Assembly: GCF_002584535.1 (NCBI RefSeq)
Contig: NZ_NUOT01000008.1
Coordinates: 1-64,000, forward strand
Direction: 5' to 3'
From: Bacillus cereus
Lineage (GTDB): Bacteria > Bacillota > Bacilli > Bacillales > Bacillaceae_G
Length of the DNA stretch: 64,000 nt
The notes beneath the pieces are model-generated. The model was given only the letters and a program-made list of their open reading frames with translations, was not told the DNA's origin and made no database searches. Positions 29,113 through 39,443 of this stretch are shown here, piece after piece. The position numbers and the translations under genes are program-made. Every line of letters starts with the position of its first letter. The first letter of the stretch is position 1.

Positions 29113-30856
29113 TTAATACAACCCCTTTTTTGCATTCGTTGTAAATTTCTTTTGGTAGGAATGGATTCCCGTCATATTTTAACAGACTAGAAATTTTCTC
29201 ACCATTGCCAAGATTCATTTTCATAATGTTAGTAAGCTGACCAGTTGCATTGTTTTCTACTACAACAACGCGTTTTGCTCCCTTCACAAGTGGAAGAATT
29301 TCATCAGTTGGGAACGGATGAATTAAACGAACGTGAGCATGATTTACTTTTAATCCTTCTTGCTCTAAGCGCTCCATCGCTTCTTCAATTGCACCACGAG
29401 TAGAGTTAAAGCCAACTAACAATACATCAGCGTCATCATACTTAGCATTTTTGTAAACAGGGGTATTAAACTTTAAATTCTCCATTTTACGGAAACGTTT
29501 GTCCATTTGTGCTTTACGATTTAGTGATGATTCAGAAGGTTTACCAGTTTCATCATGCTCTACACCTGTCACATGGTGAATACCATTTTTCATACCAGGT
29601 AAAACGCGTGGCGAAATACCATCTTCTGTCACTTCGTAACGTTTAAAGTAAGCTTTATTTTCACGCTCTGGTAACTCTGCTTGTAAATCAAGCTTACCGC
29701 GGCGAATTTCTACTCTATCTAACTTCAGTGGTTCTACAGTTTGCTTTCCTAAAGAAAGCTGTAAATCTGTTAAGAAAATAACAGGAACTTGGTATTCTTC
29801 TGCTAAGTTAAACGCTTCTACGATATCATAGAACGCTTCTTCAACAGTACTTGGTGCCATTACGATTTTTGGAATTTCCCCATGTGTACCGTAAATCATC
29901 GCCATTAAATCAGACTGCTCTTGTTTTGTTGGTAAACCAGTACTTGGGCCACCACGTTGTGTATCTATGATAACAAGAGGTGTTTCTGTAATACCAGCTA
30001 AACCAATTGCTTCCATCATTAAAGATAGGCCAGGTCCTGCTGATGCTGTTAATGTACGTACACCAGCATAGTTCGCACCAATTGCCATTGTACAAGCGGC
30101 AATTTCATCCTCTGTTTGGATGACTGTTCCGCCTACTTTTGGTAATTTTTTAATTAAGTATTCCATAATTTCAGAGGCAGGTGTAATTGGATATGCTGAC
30201 ATAAAACGTGCACCGCCAGCTACTGCACCAAATGCAATTGCATCGTTACCGATCATAAACATACGTTTTTGACCATCAGCTTTTTCAAGCTGCATCATAT
30301 TTACTTTTTCACCAAGTAATTCTTTCATATATTGAGAGCCGCGTTTGATTGCTTCCATATTCTTCTGAACGACTTGCTCTCCCTTGCGACCGAAAATTTC
30401 TTCAACAACTTCTAAATATACAGTTTCATCTAATCCTAATACCGCACTAGATGCTCCAACGGCAACCATGTTTTTCATTAATGATGTCCCTAATTCAGAG
30501 GCAATATCTGTAAAAGGTATTGCATATAAATTCACATCTGCACTTTCTGGTATAGTTGGATTAAATTTTGCATCTGCAACAACAATCCCACCCGGGCGTA
30601 ATTCGTGGAAGTTAAAGTCAATTGTTTCTTGATCAAATGCAATTAAAATATCTAAATCATCAGATATCGCACGTACTTCAGTTGTACTTACGCGAATTTT
30701 ATTATTTGTATGACCACCTTTAATTCGTGATGAAAAGTGGCGGTAACCGTATAGGTAATACCCTAAGCGGTTTAATGCAATACAGAAAATTTCTCCTGTA
30801 CTTTCAATCCCTTCACCTTGTTGTCCTCCAACTTTCCATGAAAGTTGACTAATCAT
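29099..30856 (-). CDS. korA: 2-oxoacid:ferredoxin oxidoreductase, fused gamma-alpha subunit
   Basis: 585 aa. Residues ~1-190 are the gamma domain (GGQQGEGIESTGEIF, HFSSRIKGGHTN). The alpha (pyrimidine-binding) domain follows, with YPITPASEIMEYL and the loop GPSTGLPTKQEQSDL, and the transketolase C-terminal-like domain ends the protein. Partner of the overlapping beta gene. The ATG at 30856 sits six bases after AAGGGGTG; a closer AGGAG abuts it. The 30857-31114 upstream gap shows no clear regulatory element. Confidence 0.9.
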   Translation of the reverse strand: MISQLSWKVGGQQGEGIESTGEIFCIALNRLGYYLYGYRHFSSRIKGGHTNNKIRVSTTEVRAISDDLDILIAFDQETIDFNFHELRPGGIVVADAKFNPTIPESADVNLYAIPFTDIASELGTSLMKNMVAVGASSAVLGLDETVYLEVVEEIFGRKGEQVVQKNMEAIKRGSQYMKELLGEKVNMMQLEKADGQKRMFMIGNDAIAFGAVAGGARFMSAYPITPASEIMEYLIKKLPKVGGTVIQTEDEIAACTMAIGANYAGVRTLTASAGPGLSLMMEAIGLAGITETPLVIIDTQRGGPSTGLPTKQEQSDLMAMIYGTHGEIPKIVMAPSTVEEAFYDIVEAFNLAEEYQVPVIFLTDLQLSLGKQTVEPLKLDRVEIRRGKLDLQAELPERENKAYFKRYEVTEDGISPRVLPGMKNGIHHVTGVEHDETGKPSESSLNRKAQMDKRFRKMENLKFNTPVYKNAKYDDADVLLVGFNSTRGAIEEAMERLEQEGLKVNHAHVRLIHPFPTDEILPLVKGAKRVVVVENNATGQLTNIMKMNLGNGEKISSLLKYDGNPFLPKEIYNECKKGVVLNGNI

Positions 30857-31114
30857 CTCCTACACCCCTTTTGGCTGCATTCATTGTAGTGTATTTTTTT
30901 ACAGTAATAGTGTAGCACTTTTTGTGCAAAGAAACTACAATGGACGCAAATTATACCTCTTCAGACTTCCCTGAATCTTTTGCATAATCTTAATTCGTCT
31001 ACAATTCTAGCCTTACAATGAAAAAAATGCAATGATTTGGTCTGATTTTTATTAAATTTTTTAACTTTTCTAACTATTTGAATTTAAATTTAAAAGACAA
31101 TATAAAATAAGCAT

Positions 31115-32038
31115 CTAGAAAAGAATATGATCAATGAAATTATCATATAAAAACCTTTTGACATTTGTTTCACTGTATCGCTTACTCAGTTCATTGATTA
31201 CACATTCATAATGTCGATACGCCTCTAGACCGACAACCATTTTTGTAATACCATCAAAATCCGAACCAAACCCTATATTACGCTCTCCTCCAAGTGAACA
31301 AATATGCTCCACATGCCGTAATATGTCATCTATATAAGCAGGCCTTTGATTGCTTAAAAACTCCGGAACGAAAGTTACACCAATTACACCATCTTTTTGA
31401 ATAAGTGCTTGTACTTGTTCATTTTTCAAATTACGCGGGTGTTGACAAAGCTCATAACAATTTGAATGTGATGCAATTGGATATTGGGCAATTTCTATCA
31501 CATCCCAAAAACCTTTTTCGTTTAAGTGAGACACATCTGTCCATAAACGAAACGAATTCAGTTCTTCTACAACCTTCCTACCAAACGTAGTAAGTCCTGC
31601 TCCTCTCGTTTCAAGTGCCCCATCAGCTAATAAATTTGCATGATTCCAAGTGAGTCCCATAGATCGAACTCCTAAGCGATAGAGCGTGAGCAATTTCATC
31701 ATTTCTTTTCCAATTGGTTCGCCGCCTTCTAATGTTAAAATGGCACCAATTTCATTGGGTCCTAACTGCTCTATGTCTTTTTTTGTTTGAATCAATTTCA
31801 TATTTGGTAGCGATAATACCTGCTTATAAAATATATCTACCATAGCTAGCGCGGCTTCAAAACGTTGTTCATATGGCACTGTTTCTGGGACATATATCGC
31901 AAAGCATTGAACGCTTCCTTTTCTTTTTTCCAGCTGTTCAAATGTAATATGTAAAGAGGGATCGTTTTGAAAATCCTTCTTTCCTTTTGAACTCCATAGT
32001 TGCCATAATACATCACAATGTGCATCAAAAACTTTCAC
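31115..32038 (-). CDS. Membrane-dipeptidase-type (M19) dipeptidase
   Basis: 307 aa, TIM-barrel zinc dipeptidase of the renal dipeptidase family. Zinc ligands are visible as His-x-Asp (FDAHCDVLW), Glu (TLEGGEPIG), His (ASHSNCYEL) and His (DVSHLNEKG), with GFGSDFDGI near the end. It hydrolyses dipeptides, possibly also D-residue-containing ones. There is no signal peptide, so it is cytoplasmic despite the family name. The start is GTG with AAGGGGGA upstream. It lies downstream of spoVS, beyond a terminator. Confidence 0.9.
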   Translation of the reverse strand: MKVFDAHCDVLWQLWSSKGKKDFQNDPSLHITFEQLEKRKGSVQCFAIYVPETVPYEQRFEAALAMVDIFYKQVLSLPNMKLIQTKKDIEQLGPNEIGAILTLEGGEPIGKEMMKLLTLYRLGVRSMGLTWNHANLLADGALETRGAGLTTFGRKVVEELNSFRLWTDVSHLNEKGFWDVIEIAQYPIASHSNCYELCQHPRNLKNEQVQALIQKDGVIGVTFVPEFLSNQRPAYIDDILRHVEHICSLGGERNIGFGSDFDGITKMVVGLEAYRHYECVINELSKRYSETNVKRFLYDNFIDHILF

Positions 32039-32060
32039 TTTTATCCCCCTTCCTCATAAA

Positions 32061-32094
32061 AACAACCTGTTTGCATAAAAGCAAACAGGTTGTT
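32061..32094 (-). terminator. Terminator after spoVS
   Basis: Perfect 14-bp stem (AACAACCTGTTTGC/GCAAACAGGTTGTT) with a TTTTTATG tail on the minus strand. It separates spoVS from the dipeptidase gene. Confidence 0.88.
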
Positions 32095-32099
32095 TAAAC

Positions 32100-32360
32100 T
32101 TAACGAGGTTCTACAATTAATTTTATTGCTGTACGTTCTTCACCATCAATCATAATGTCTGTAAAAGCCGGAATACAAATTAAATCTAAACCACTAGGCG
32201 CTACAAATCCTCTTGCAATTGCTACTGCCTTCACGGCTTGATTTAATGCACCTGCGCCAATAGCTTGGATTTCTGCTGTTCCGCGTTCGCGGATAACCCC
32301 AGCAAGTGCACCGGCTACAGAGTTAGGGACCGAAGTTGCTTTAACTTTTAATATTTCCAT
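32100..32360 (-). CDS. spoVS: Stage V sporulation protein S
   Basis: 86 aa, highly conserved Alba-like small protein (MEILKVKATSVPNSVAGALAGVIRERG). It is required for progression of sporulation to the coat/engulfment stages; the molecular role is unclear. A strong AGGAGG ribosome site precedes the ATG and a good sigma-H promoter lies ~60 bp upstream. It is downstream of ymdB, as in B. subtilis. Confidence 0.97.
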   Translation of the reverse strand: MEILKVKATSVPNSVAGALAGVIRERGTAEIQAIGAGALNQAVKAVAIARGFVAPSGLDLICIPAFTDIMIDGEERTAIKLIVEPR

Positions 32361-32416
32361 TCCTCGTTTCCTCCTCGTTTCTTTAAAAAGTATTAGCGAT
32401 TATTTCACTTTAACTT

Positions 32417-32446
32417 ATATTCACGAGGAAAGACATGTATTCCTGC
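32417..32446 (-). promoter_or_regulatory. Sigma-H promoter of spoVS
   Basis: Minus-strand GCAGGAATA (fits the -35 consensus RNAGGAWWW), 12 bp, then CGTGAATAT (-10 core GAATWW). B. subtilis spoVS is known to depend on sigma-H. Confidence 0.72.
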
Positions 32447-32508
32447 TTAATTTCTGTAATTTTTCTAAAAAATTAAAATATAATGTTTTTTCTAACTTTT
32501 AAATTATA

Positions 32509-33303
32509 TTATTCAAAAAATGGCTGATCATCATTGATTAAAATACGTTCAATTTTTTTAGCTTTTCCAGTATTTGGATCAACATCAATTAACACTGCGC
32601 TTAACTGTGTTCTTCCATTTGTTACTTCAAAACGTACAGGTAAATTCGTTAAAAACTTCTTCAGTACAGCTTCACGATCCATCCCTAAAATTCCATCATA
32701 TGGACCAGTCATTCCAACATCTGTAATGTAAGCTGTCCCACTTGGTAAAATACGATTATCTGCTGTTGGAACATGCGTATGTGTCCCTACTACTGCTGTA
32801 GCACGTCCGTCTACATACCAACCAAGTGCTTGTTTTTCACTTGTTGTCTCAGCATGAAAATCAATAAAGATAATATTTGTGCGCTTTTTCGCAATGTTAA
32901 TTAATTCATCCACTTTTCGGAACGGACAATCAATTGGCGGAAGGAACGTACGTCCTTGTAAGTTAATTACTGCTACTTCTGTACCGTTACAATTTACAAA
33001 AATAAGTCCTTTTCCTGGTGTTCCCTCCGGAAAGTTGGCTGGTCTTGCAAGATATTTAGCATCATCAATAAATTCAAACACTTCACGGTTATCCCAAGCA
33101 TGATTCCCAAGTGTAACTGCTTGTGCACCGCACTCTAAAAAGTTCCGGTAAATTTTCTCTGTAATACCACGACCACCTGCAGCATTTTCTCCATTAATAA
33201 TTGTTACAGTAGGCGTATATTTTTTCTTTAACGCTGGTACGTATTGTTGAATCATACCTCTTCCAGGGGACCCTACTACATCTCCAACAAATAAAATTCT
33301 CAT
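32509..33303 (-). CDS. ymdB: Metallophosphoesterase YmdB (cyclic-nucleotide phosphodiesterase)
   Basis: 264 aa, calcineurin-like YmdB family. Metal-binding motifs in order: FVGDVVGSPGR, NGENAAGGRG, LGNHAWDN, DFHAETTSEK and VGTHTHVPTAD. In B. subtilis YmdB hydrolyses 2',3'-cAMP and switches cells between motility and biofilm formation. It lies between rny and spoVS, matching the conserved rny-ymdB-spoVS order, and probably shares transcripts with rny. Confidence 0.94.
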   Translation of the reverse strand: MRILFVGDVVGSPGRGMIQQYVPALKKKYTPTVTIINGENAAGGRGITEKIYRNFLECGAQAVTLGNHAWDNREVFEFIDDAKYLARPANFPEGTPGKGLIFVNCNGTEVAVINLQGRTFLPPIDCPFRKVDELINIAKKRTNIIFIDFHAETTSEKQALGWYVDGRATAVVGTHTHVPTADNRILPSGTAYITDVGMTGPYDGILGMDREAVLKKFLTNLPVRFEVTNGRTQLSAVLIDVDPNTGKAKKIERILINDDQPFFE

Positions 33304-33410
33304 ATGTCTTACCCTTTCTATGTACTGCTTATTTTATTACTATCCGCAAATAGCGAGATCCAAGTTGTTTACAAACAATTTATTTTATATTGCCCAATCC
33401 CAACACAAAA

Positions 33411-33439
33411 AAATAAAGTGGTGCTTCACCACTTTATTT
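33411..33439 (-). terminator. Terminator overlapping the rny stop
   Basis: 13-bp stem AAATAAAGTGGTG/CACCACTTTATTT with a T-rich tail on the minus strand. The stem includes the stop codon of rny. Confidence 0.75.
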
Positions 33440-34996
33440 TGCGTATTCCACTGCACGTGTTTCACGAATAACGGTTACTTTGATATGTCCTGGATAATCC
33501 AGTTCATTTTCAATACGTTTTCGAATATCCCGCGCTAAACGATGAGCTTCTAAATCATCGATTGTATCAGGTTTTACCAAGATGCGAACTTCACGTCCTG
33601 CTTGAATTGCAAAAGATTTTTCTACTCCTTCATAGGATTCTGAAATCTCTTCTAACTTCTCAAGACGACGAATATAGTTTTCAAGTGTTTCACTACGAGC
33701 TCCTGGTCTTGCAGCTGATAACGCATCTGCTGCCGCAACTAAAACCGCAATGATGGAAGTTGGTTCTGTATCACCATGGTGAGATGCGATACTATTAATA
33801 ACAACCGGATGCTCTTTATATTTCGTTGCGAGTTCAACACCAATTTCAACGTGACTACCTTCTACTTCGTGGTCAATTGCTTTTCCAATATCATGCAACA
33901 GACCTGCTCGTCTCGCTAATTTTTCGTCCTCGCCAAGCTCCGCTGCCATCAGTCCTGTTAAGTACGCTACTTCCATAGAGTGTTTCAACACGTTTTGTCC
34001 ATAACTTGTACGGTATTTCAAACGACCTAAAATCTTAATTAAGTCTGGATGTAATCCGTGGACACCTACTTCAAACGTTGTTTGTTCCCCAACTTCGCGA
34101 ATGTACTCATCCACTTCACGTCTCGATTTTTCGACCATTTCCTCAATACGCGCTGGGTGAATACGTCCATCCTGTACGAGCTTATCAAGAGCGATACGAG
34201 CTGTTTCACGACGAATTGGATCGAATCCTGATAGAATTACCGCTTCTGGCGTATCATCAATAATAAGGTCAATACCTGTTAACGTTTCTAACGTACGAAT
34301 ATTACGACCTTCGCGTCCGATAATACGTCCCTTCATTTCGTCATTTGGAAGATTTACAACCGAAACGGTTGTTTCAGCAACATGATCAGCCGCACATCTT
34401 TGCATTGCAAGAGATAAAATCTCTTTTGCTTTCTTATCCGCTTCTTCTTTCGCACGAACTTCACTTTCTTTTACCATAACGGCAATTTCATGAGAAATTT
34501 CACTTTCCACTTTCCCTAAAATGATCGCTTTCGCTTGTTCGCGTGTCAGATTGGAAATGCGCTCTAATTCTGTTTGTTGCTTTTGAACTAACTCTCCCAC
34601 TTTGCTTTCCAACTCTTCAATCTGTTGTTGTCTCGCTACAAGAGATTCCTCTTTCTTTTCTAACATTTGCTCGCGTTTATCGAGCGTTTCGTCTTTACGA
34701 TCAAGGTTCTCTTCTTTTTGCATTAAACGATTTTCTTGTTTTTGTAATTCGCTTCTACGGTCACGAATTTCTAATTCAGCTTCTGTACGAAGTGTATGAA
34801 TTTCATCCTTTGCTTCTAAAAGCGCTTCTTTTTTAAGTGCTTCTGCTTCGCGATTCGCATCGTCTAAAATACGTCTCGCTTCATTCGCTGCACCATTAAT
34901 CTTCGCTTCTGCAATAGACTTTCGAACAAAAAAGCCAACAACTGCACCGACTGTTGCAAGCAAAATGGAGATGAGTATCCAAACTGTACTACTCAT
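33434..34996 (-). CDS. rny: Ribonuclease Y
   Basis: 520 aa from the ATG at 34996 (GGGGAGGTG upstream), exactly the B. subtilis length. One N-terminal transmembrane helix ([20 protein letters not shown]), a long coiled coil (~30-200), a KH domain ([15 protein letters not shown]) and an HD domain with [15 protein letters not shown]. It is the membrane-anchored endoribonuclease that starts decay and processing of many mRNAs, guided partly by the RicAFT complex, whose ricA gene is also in this window. A ~215-nt structured leader precedes it. Confidence 0.97.
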   Translation of the reverse strand: MSSTVWILISILLATVGAVVGFFVRKSIAEAKINGAANEARRILDDANREAEALKKEALLEAKDEIHTLRTEAELEIRDRRSELQKQENRLMQKEENLDRKDETLDKREQMLEKKEESLVARQQQIEELESKVGELVQKQQTELERISNLTREQAKAIILGKVESEISHEIAVMVKESEVRAKEEADKKAKEILSLAMQRCAADHVAETTVSVVNLPNDEMKGRIIGREGRNIRTLETLTGIDLIIDDTPEAVILSGFDPIRRETARIALDKLVQDGRIHPARIEEMVEKSRREVDEYIREVGEQTTFEVGVHGLHPDLIKILGRLKYRTSYGQNVLKHSMEVAYLTGLMAAELGEDEKLARRAGLLHDIGKAIDHEVEGSHVEIGVELATKYKEHPVVINSIASHHGDTEPTSIIAVLVAAADALSAARPGARSETLENYIRRLEKLEEISESYEGVEKSFAIQAGREVRILVKPDTIDDLEAHRLARDIRKRIENELDYPGHIKVTVIRETRAVEYAK

Positions 34997-35214
34997 GATT
35001 TCACCTCCCCTTGCTATGAATGAAAAAAGACTGTCGGCATGTACATTGAATTGCAACGTACAGCAAAGACCGTCGCCCCGCTTTTTTAAGGGACTTTCTT
35101 CATTTCACAATTAAAATGTCATATTATTATTTCGAAAAGGTATAGAACCTACCCCGAATGTTACTTCTCTTCTAGAGAAGAGTGTATCGTATATAAGAAA
35201 AAATATACATTCTC

Positions 35215-35243
35215 ATTGTATCTATCGCATTTTTCATTGTCAA
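35215..35243 (-). promoter_or_regulatory. Sigma-A promoter and long leader of rny
   Basis: TTGACA, 17 bp, TACAAT on the minus strand: a near-perfect sigma-A promoter. It starts a ~215-nt leader with a CTCTTCT/AGAAGAG hairpin near 35170 and a GTACGTTG/CAATGTAC hairpin at ~35037-35057, close to the ribosome site. The remaining 35244-35400 stretch shows nothing else. Confidence 0.85.
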
Positions 35244-35400
35244 GCGTTGTCTACTTTTACTTTCTTTACCTTTGTCATGTAAATCTTCTTTTTACAAAAA
35301 AAGTTTATACACATCAATGATAACAACCCTTACTAAATCAGTTCTAACAAAGGAAAAAACCTTACAAAAAGGCCTTGTTACATATTATTGTGAGATAAAA

Positions 35401-35430
35401 AATAAAAGACACGGAATCGTGTCTTTTATT
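35401..35430 (-). terminator. Terminator after recA
   Basis: Perfect 12-bp stem AATAAAAGACAC/GTGTCTTTTATT touching the recA stop codon, with a T-rich tail on the minus strand. Confidence 0.85.
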
Positions 35431-36460
35431 AATCAAGAAGAGTTCCATCTTCCATACTTTCAGCAGCAGAATCTTCACTAATTCCATGGTGCTCACGAAT
35501 AAAGAATGCAATTTCATCTCTTACATCTGGATTTTCTTTTAAGAACTGCTTCGCATTTTCGCGTCCTTGTCCTAAACGTTCTTCATTATAAGAATACCAA
35601 GCACCACTTTTTTGAACGATATCAAGTTCAGAAGCCATATCTAAAATTTCGCCTTCTCGTGAAATTCCTTCTCCATACATAATATCAACTTCAGCAACAC
35701 GGAAAGGAGGTGCCACTTTATTTTTCACTACTTTTATTTTCGTTTTGTTACCAACAATGTCATTACCTTGCTTTAATTGCTCAGCACGACGTACTTCAAG
35801 ACGAACTGTTGAATAGAATTTCAAAGCACGACCACCTGGAGTTGTTTCTGGGTTCCCGAACATAACCCCAACTTTTTCACGAATTTGGTTAATAAAGATT
35901 GCAATTGTTTTTGATTTATTAATCGCACCAGAAAGCTTACGAAGTGCTTGTGACATTAAACGCGCTTGTAAACCGACATGAGAGTCACCCATTTCCCCTT
36001 CGATTTCCGCTTTTGGTACAAGAGCCGCTACAGAGTCAATTACGATGATATCAATTGCACCGCTTCGTACTAATGCTTCTGCAATTTCTAAACCTTGTTC
36101 TCCTGTATCAGGCTGTGATAATAGTAACTCATCAATATTAACACCTAACTTTTGTGCATATACCGGATCCATCGCATGCTCAGCATCAATAAATGCTGCT
36201 TGTCCACCTTGACGTTGCACTTCTGCAATCGCATGTAAGGAAACTGTTGTTTTACCTGAACTTTCAGGTCCGTAAATTTCGATAATACGGCCACGTGGGT
36301 AACCACCAACACCTAAAGCTACATCAAGTGCTAATGAACCACTCGGTACCGTAGAAATTCTACGTTCTGCCTGTTCTCCTAATTTCATAATAGAACCTTT
36401 ACCGAATTGCTTCTCTATTTGTTTTAACGCCATATCTAATGCCGCTTGACGATCACTCAT
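35429..36460 (-). CDS. recA: Recombinase RecA
   Basis: 343 aa, uninterrupted. Walker [10 protein letters not shown], Walker [12 protein letters not shown], the L2 loop region ([22 protein letters not shown]) and the acidic C-terminus are all present. It forms filaments on single-stranded DNA for recombination, and promotes LexA cleavage in the SOS response. A LexA box and sigma-A promoter lie upstream. In some B. cereus group members recA carries a group I intron; it is absent here. It sits downstream of cinA, as usual in Firmicutes. Confidence 0.98.
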   Translation of the reverse strand: MSDRQAALDMALKQIEKQFGKGSIMKLGEQAERRISTVPSGSLALDVALGVGGYPRGRIIEIYGPESSGKTTVSLHAIAEVQRQGGQAAFIDAEHAMDPVYAQKLGVNIDELLLSQPDTGEQGLEIAEALVRSGAIDIIVIDSVAALVPKAEIEGEMGDSHVGLQARLMSQALRKLSGAINKSKTIAIFINQIREKVGVMFGNPETTPGGRALKFYSTVRLEVRRAEQLKQGNDIVGNKTKIKVVKNKVAPPFRVAEVDIMYGEGISREGEILDMASELDIVQKSGAWYSYNEERLGQGRENAKQFLKENPDVRDEIAFFIREHHGISEDSAAESMEDGTLLD

Positions 36461-36493
36461 TCAAAATTCCTCCTTAACTGAATTGCTAATCTC

Positions 36494-36544
36494 ATTATAC
36501 CTATTTTCATATCAATTTGCCAACAAAAATCGAACATTTATTCG
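36494..36544 (-). promoter_or_regulatory. recA promoter with LexA (SOS) box
   Basis: LexA box CGAACATTTATTCG at 36531-36544 (consensus CGAAC-N4-GTTCG, one mismatch) overlaps the region just upstream of -35 TTGGCA (36518-36523), 18 bp, -10 TATAAT (36494-36499). Confidence 0.85.
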
Positions 36545-36584
36545 TTTTTTTATTTTCTATAGAAGAATGTATGATTTTCATTAC

Positions 36585-36624
36585 AAAAAAGCTAGAAGAG
36601 GTTTAAATCTCTTCTAGCTTTTTA
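36585..36624 (-). terminator. Terminator after cinA
   Basis: A ~15-bp stem (AAAAAGCTAGAAGAG and its complement) including the cinA stop codon, followed by TTTTTTG on the minus strand. Confidence 0.85.
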
Positions 36625-37841
36625 TACAAATGATAAAATCCATATTTCACAGAGCGTTCTCGAATTTGCTGACGGCTTCCGCTTAATTTAAGAGAAACAA
36701 CAATAGTTGGTTCATTCTTTATCGCTAAACCTACAAAAACAGTACCAGGTTCTTTATTTTCCGAAGCATTTGGTCCTGCCACTCCAGTGAAGCTAACACC
36801 AATATCTGTCTTCAATAATGTTTTTACATTTTCAGCAAGATAACGCGCACATTGTTCGCTTACAGCACCAACTGTTTGTAATACTTCTTCAGGTACTTGT
36901 AAAATATGTTGTTTTACATCGTTATGATAGCAAATTATGCCACCTTTAAATACAGAAGATACACCCGTGTTTTCTGTTACTTGATTTCCAAACAGACCGC
37001 CTGTTAAACTTTCCGCAGATGCTAAAGTTAAACCTTTTTTCTTCAATAAATCAATTGCTTTATTATGAAGAAAATCTTGGTTATAACCGTAGAAAAATTC
37101 CCCTACTCGCTCTAAAATCAAATCTTCTACATGTTGAATGAGCACTTCTGCTTGCTTTACATCACGATGTTTAGCGGTCAAACGCAGCGTTACTTCCCCA
37201 TCCGAAGCTAGCGGAGCAATTGTTGGATTCGTTTGACTATCAATTAAATCTTGAACTTTCACTTCCAGTTGGGATTCTCCAATGCCGAAAAAACGAAGAA
37301 CACGGGAATATATATGCTCTTCAGTTGTAAAGTTACGTAAAAATGGCTCTACGTAACTTGTATACATCGGTTTCATTTCTTTTGGTGGGCCTGGTAATAG
37401 AATATAAACCTTCTCGTTCTTAGCTAACCCCATACCCGGAGCCATACCATGATCATTTGCAAATACAGTCGATCCTTTTAAAACAAGTGCTTGCTTCTTG
37501 TTGTTTTCTGTGAATTCACGCCCTGTACGTTTAAAATATTCACTAATTGACGTTAATGCCACTTCATCATAAACAAGTTCTTCTTGCAAAGTTGAAGCAA
37601 TTGTTTCTTTCGTTAAATCATCTTTTGTCGGTCCTAATCCACCAGTAAAAATAAGTATATCCGCACGCTTCTCTGCAATTTGAATTGCTTCTTGTAACCG
37701 CTGATTATTATCACCTACAACAGTATGATAATACACATTGATTCCAATGGATGCTAATTTTTCAGATAAAAATTTCGCATTTGTATTTGTAATTTGTCCG
37801 AGTAACAATTCCGTTCCAACCGCAATAATTTCGGCATTCAT
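36603..37841 (-). CDS. cinA: Competence/damage-inducible protein CinA
   Basis: 412 aa. The N-terminal MoaB/MogA-like (COG1058) domain holds [16 protein letters not shown] and [16 protein letters not shown]. The C-terminal PncC-like nicotinamide-nucleotide amidase domain (~255-412) holds [12 protein letters not shown] and [19 protein letters not shown]. CinA proteins work in pyridine-nucleotide salvage and, in competent bacteria, alongside RecA. It lies between pgsA and recA, the standard order. ATG with GGGGGA upstream. Confidence 0.95.
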   Translation of the reverse strand: MNAEIIAVGTELLLGQITNTNAKFLSEKLASIGINVYYHTVVGDNNQRLQEAIQIAEKRADILIFTGGLGPTKDDLTKETIASTLQEELVYDEVALTSISEYFKRTGREFTENNKKQALVLKGSTVFANDHGMAPGMGLAKNEKVYILLPGPPKEMKPMYTSYVEPFLRNFTTEEHIYSRVLRFFGIGESQLEVKVQDLIDSQTNPTIAPLASDGEVTLRLTAKHRDVKQAEVLIQHVEDLILERVGEFFYGYNQDFLHNKAIDLLKKKGLTLASAESLTGGLFGNQVTENTGVSSVFKGGIICYHNDVKQHILQVPEEVLQTVGAVSEQCARYLAENVKTLLKTDIGVSFTGVAGPNASENKEPGTVFVGLAIKNEPTIVVSLKLSGSRQQIRERSVKYGFYHLYKKLEEI

Positions 37842-37861
37842 TCCGATTCCCCCATAAGCTG

Positions 37862-38440
37862 TTATTTTGAATTTACAAAAGCAGCTCTATTTTTCCAGAA
37901 ATAGTCCCATCCAGAAATAACTGTAAAGATAAGCGCAATCCATATGAAAATATCTGCGACTGGAATATGGATTAAATTTAACGGTACATCATGCAATAAA
38001 TACGCTGAAATTGCGATAATTTGTGTCCATGTTTTAATTTTCCCTAACATATTAGCTGCAACAACCTCACCAGTTCCAGCCAATATAAGACGTAATCCTG
38101 TTACAGCAAACTCACGACTAATGATTACAATAACAATCCAAGATGGAACATATTGCATTTCTACTAATGTAATAAGCGCAGCTGAAACGAGTAACTTATC
38201 AGCTAATGGATCAAGAAACTTCCCTAAATTTGTTACAAGGTTATATTTTCTTGCATAATGTCCATCAATCCAATCTGTAGCCGAAGCAACAATAAAAATA
38301 ATTGCTCCTACTAAATGTTGAATTGGTAAATCCACATTTCCAACTGTATATGTTCCCCAGTTAAAAGGAGCTAACATAATTACTAAAAAAATTGGAATTA
38401 AGCAGATTCGAGATATTGTAATTTTATTTGGTAAATTCAC
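37862..38440 (-). CDS. pgsA: CDP-diacylglycerol-glycerol-3-phosphate 3-phosphatidyltransferase
   Basis: 192 aa, multi-pass membrane enzyme of the CDP-alcohol phosphotransferase family. The diagnostic motif runs [12 protein letters not shown] ... [10 protein letters not shown]. It makes phosphatidylglycerol phosphate, the committed step to phosphatidylglycerol. The start is GTG with GGAGG upstream. It is 20 bp before cinA and ~60 bp after ymfM, likely one transcript. Confidence 0.96.
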   Translation of the reverse strand: MNLPNKITISRICLIPIFLVIMLAPFNWGTYTVGNVDLPIQHLVGAIIFIVASATDWIDGHYARKYNLVTNLGKFLDPLADKLLVSAALITLVEMQYVPSWIVIVIISREFAVTGLRLILAGTGEVVAANMLGKIKTWTQIIAISAYLLHDVPLNLIHIPVADIFIWIALIFTVISGWDYFWKNRAAFVNSK

Positions 38441-38504
38441 AGCTATTCCTCCATCATGTCAAAAACATTTGTTCATTGGAAAAAAGTCATCGAAGCGATG
38501 ACTA

Positions 38505-39422
38505 TTATTGTGCAGGTTGCCCTGTCCCTAGATTTTTAATCACTAATCTTTGGTGATATTCCTTTTCTGGATCTAGTGGGAAAGCAACTGGTTGGCCATT
38601 CAGTTTAATTTCAACATTCGGTGCACTTCCAATGTTGAGAAGTACTTCTTTTGCTGTTGTTAAATCATGTTTTTCTGTTTGACCTTCTTGAAGTGTGCCA
38701 TTAAAAACGACATTTCCAGCTTCACTTTTAATATCTACATAACTTGCACCCTTCGCTGTAATTTCTAACTCCAGTGCTTTATTATTATGAATTTCCAAAG
38801 TAGATACCTTACCACTTGTTCCAATAACCTTCACTTCTTCTTGACCAGTAGTCGGCTGTTGTGCTGGTGGTTCTTCTTTCTTTGGCTCTTCTTTCTTAGG
38901 TTCTTCTTTTTTAGGTTCTTTTGCTTTTTCTTCTTCTTTCTTTTCATCAAGCGGAGAATCTTTTGCCTTCTGTACTTCTATTTGTTCGCTTTTACTTTGT
39001 TTTACTTGTCCTTCATCTTTTCCCGCTAACCATTGAAAAACAAACCACACAGCTACTCCTACTGCAATTACCAATAATGCGATCAATATTTTAGGCATAT
39101 GATCTGCAATTGGAAGTGATGCTGCTTTTTGCATTGTTTCTTGTGTCTTTTGACTTTTTGATACTTGCGGTACATCATGAGATTCAGATTGTGGTATTAC
39201 ACTTTGATACTCTGCAAGCAATTGTTCTCCATTTAAGCCAACCGCATCCGCATATTGTTTAATAAATGCACGCGCATAAAATGCGCCAGGCAATATACTA
39301 TAATCGCCCTCTTCAATCGTTACTAAATAACGTTTTTGAATTTTCGTAACCCCATGTAGCTGATCGATAGACAAGCCTTTCGCTTCCCTTGCTTCTTTCA
39401 GCTTTTGTCCTAATTCCGTCAC
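38505..39422 (-). CDS. ymfM: RodZ-like protein YmfM
   Basis: 305 aa from the GTG at 39422, six bases after AGGTG; a GTG three codons earlier overlaps that site. N-terminal Cro-type helix-turn-helix (ELGQKLKEAREAKGLSIDQL), TM helix ILIALLVIAVGVAVWFVFQ at ~112-130, then a Lys/Glu/Pro repeat (KKEEP repeated) and a C-terminal DUF4115 beta domain. RodZ links MreB filaments to the cell envelope and influences rod shape. Conserved position between ymfK and pgsA. Confidence 0.9.
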   Translation of the reverse strand: MTELGQKLKEAREAKGLSIDQLHGVTKIQKRYLVTIEEGDYSILPGAFYARAFIKQYADAVGLNGEQLLAEYQSVIPQSESHDVPQVSKSQKTQETMQKAASLPIADHMPKILIALLVIAVGVAVWFVFQWLAGKDEGQVKQSKSEQIEVQKAKDSPLDEKKEEEKAKEPKKEEPKKEEPKKEEPPAQQPTTGQEEVKVIGTSGKVSTLEIHNNKALELEITAKGASYVDIKSEAGNVVFNGTLQEGQTEKHDLTTAKEVLLNIGSAPNVEIKLNGQPVAFPLDPEKEYHQRLVIKNLGTGQPAQ

Positions 39423-39443
39423 TTCTAACACCTCAATATTTCT

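Noticed and set aside
35429-36460. Possible group I intron in recA
   Set aside because: Some B. cereus group recA genes contain one, but here the 343-codon frame is continuous.
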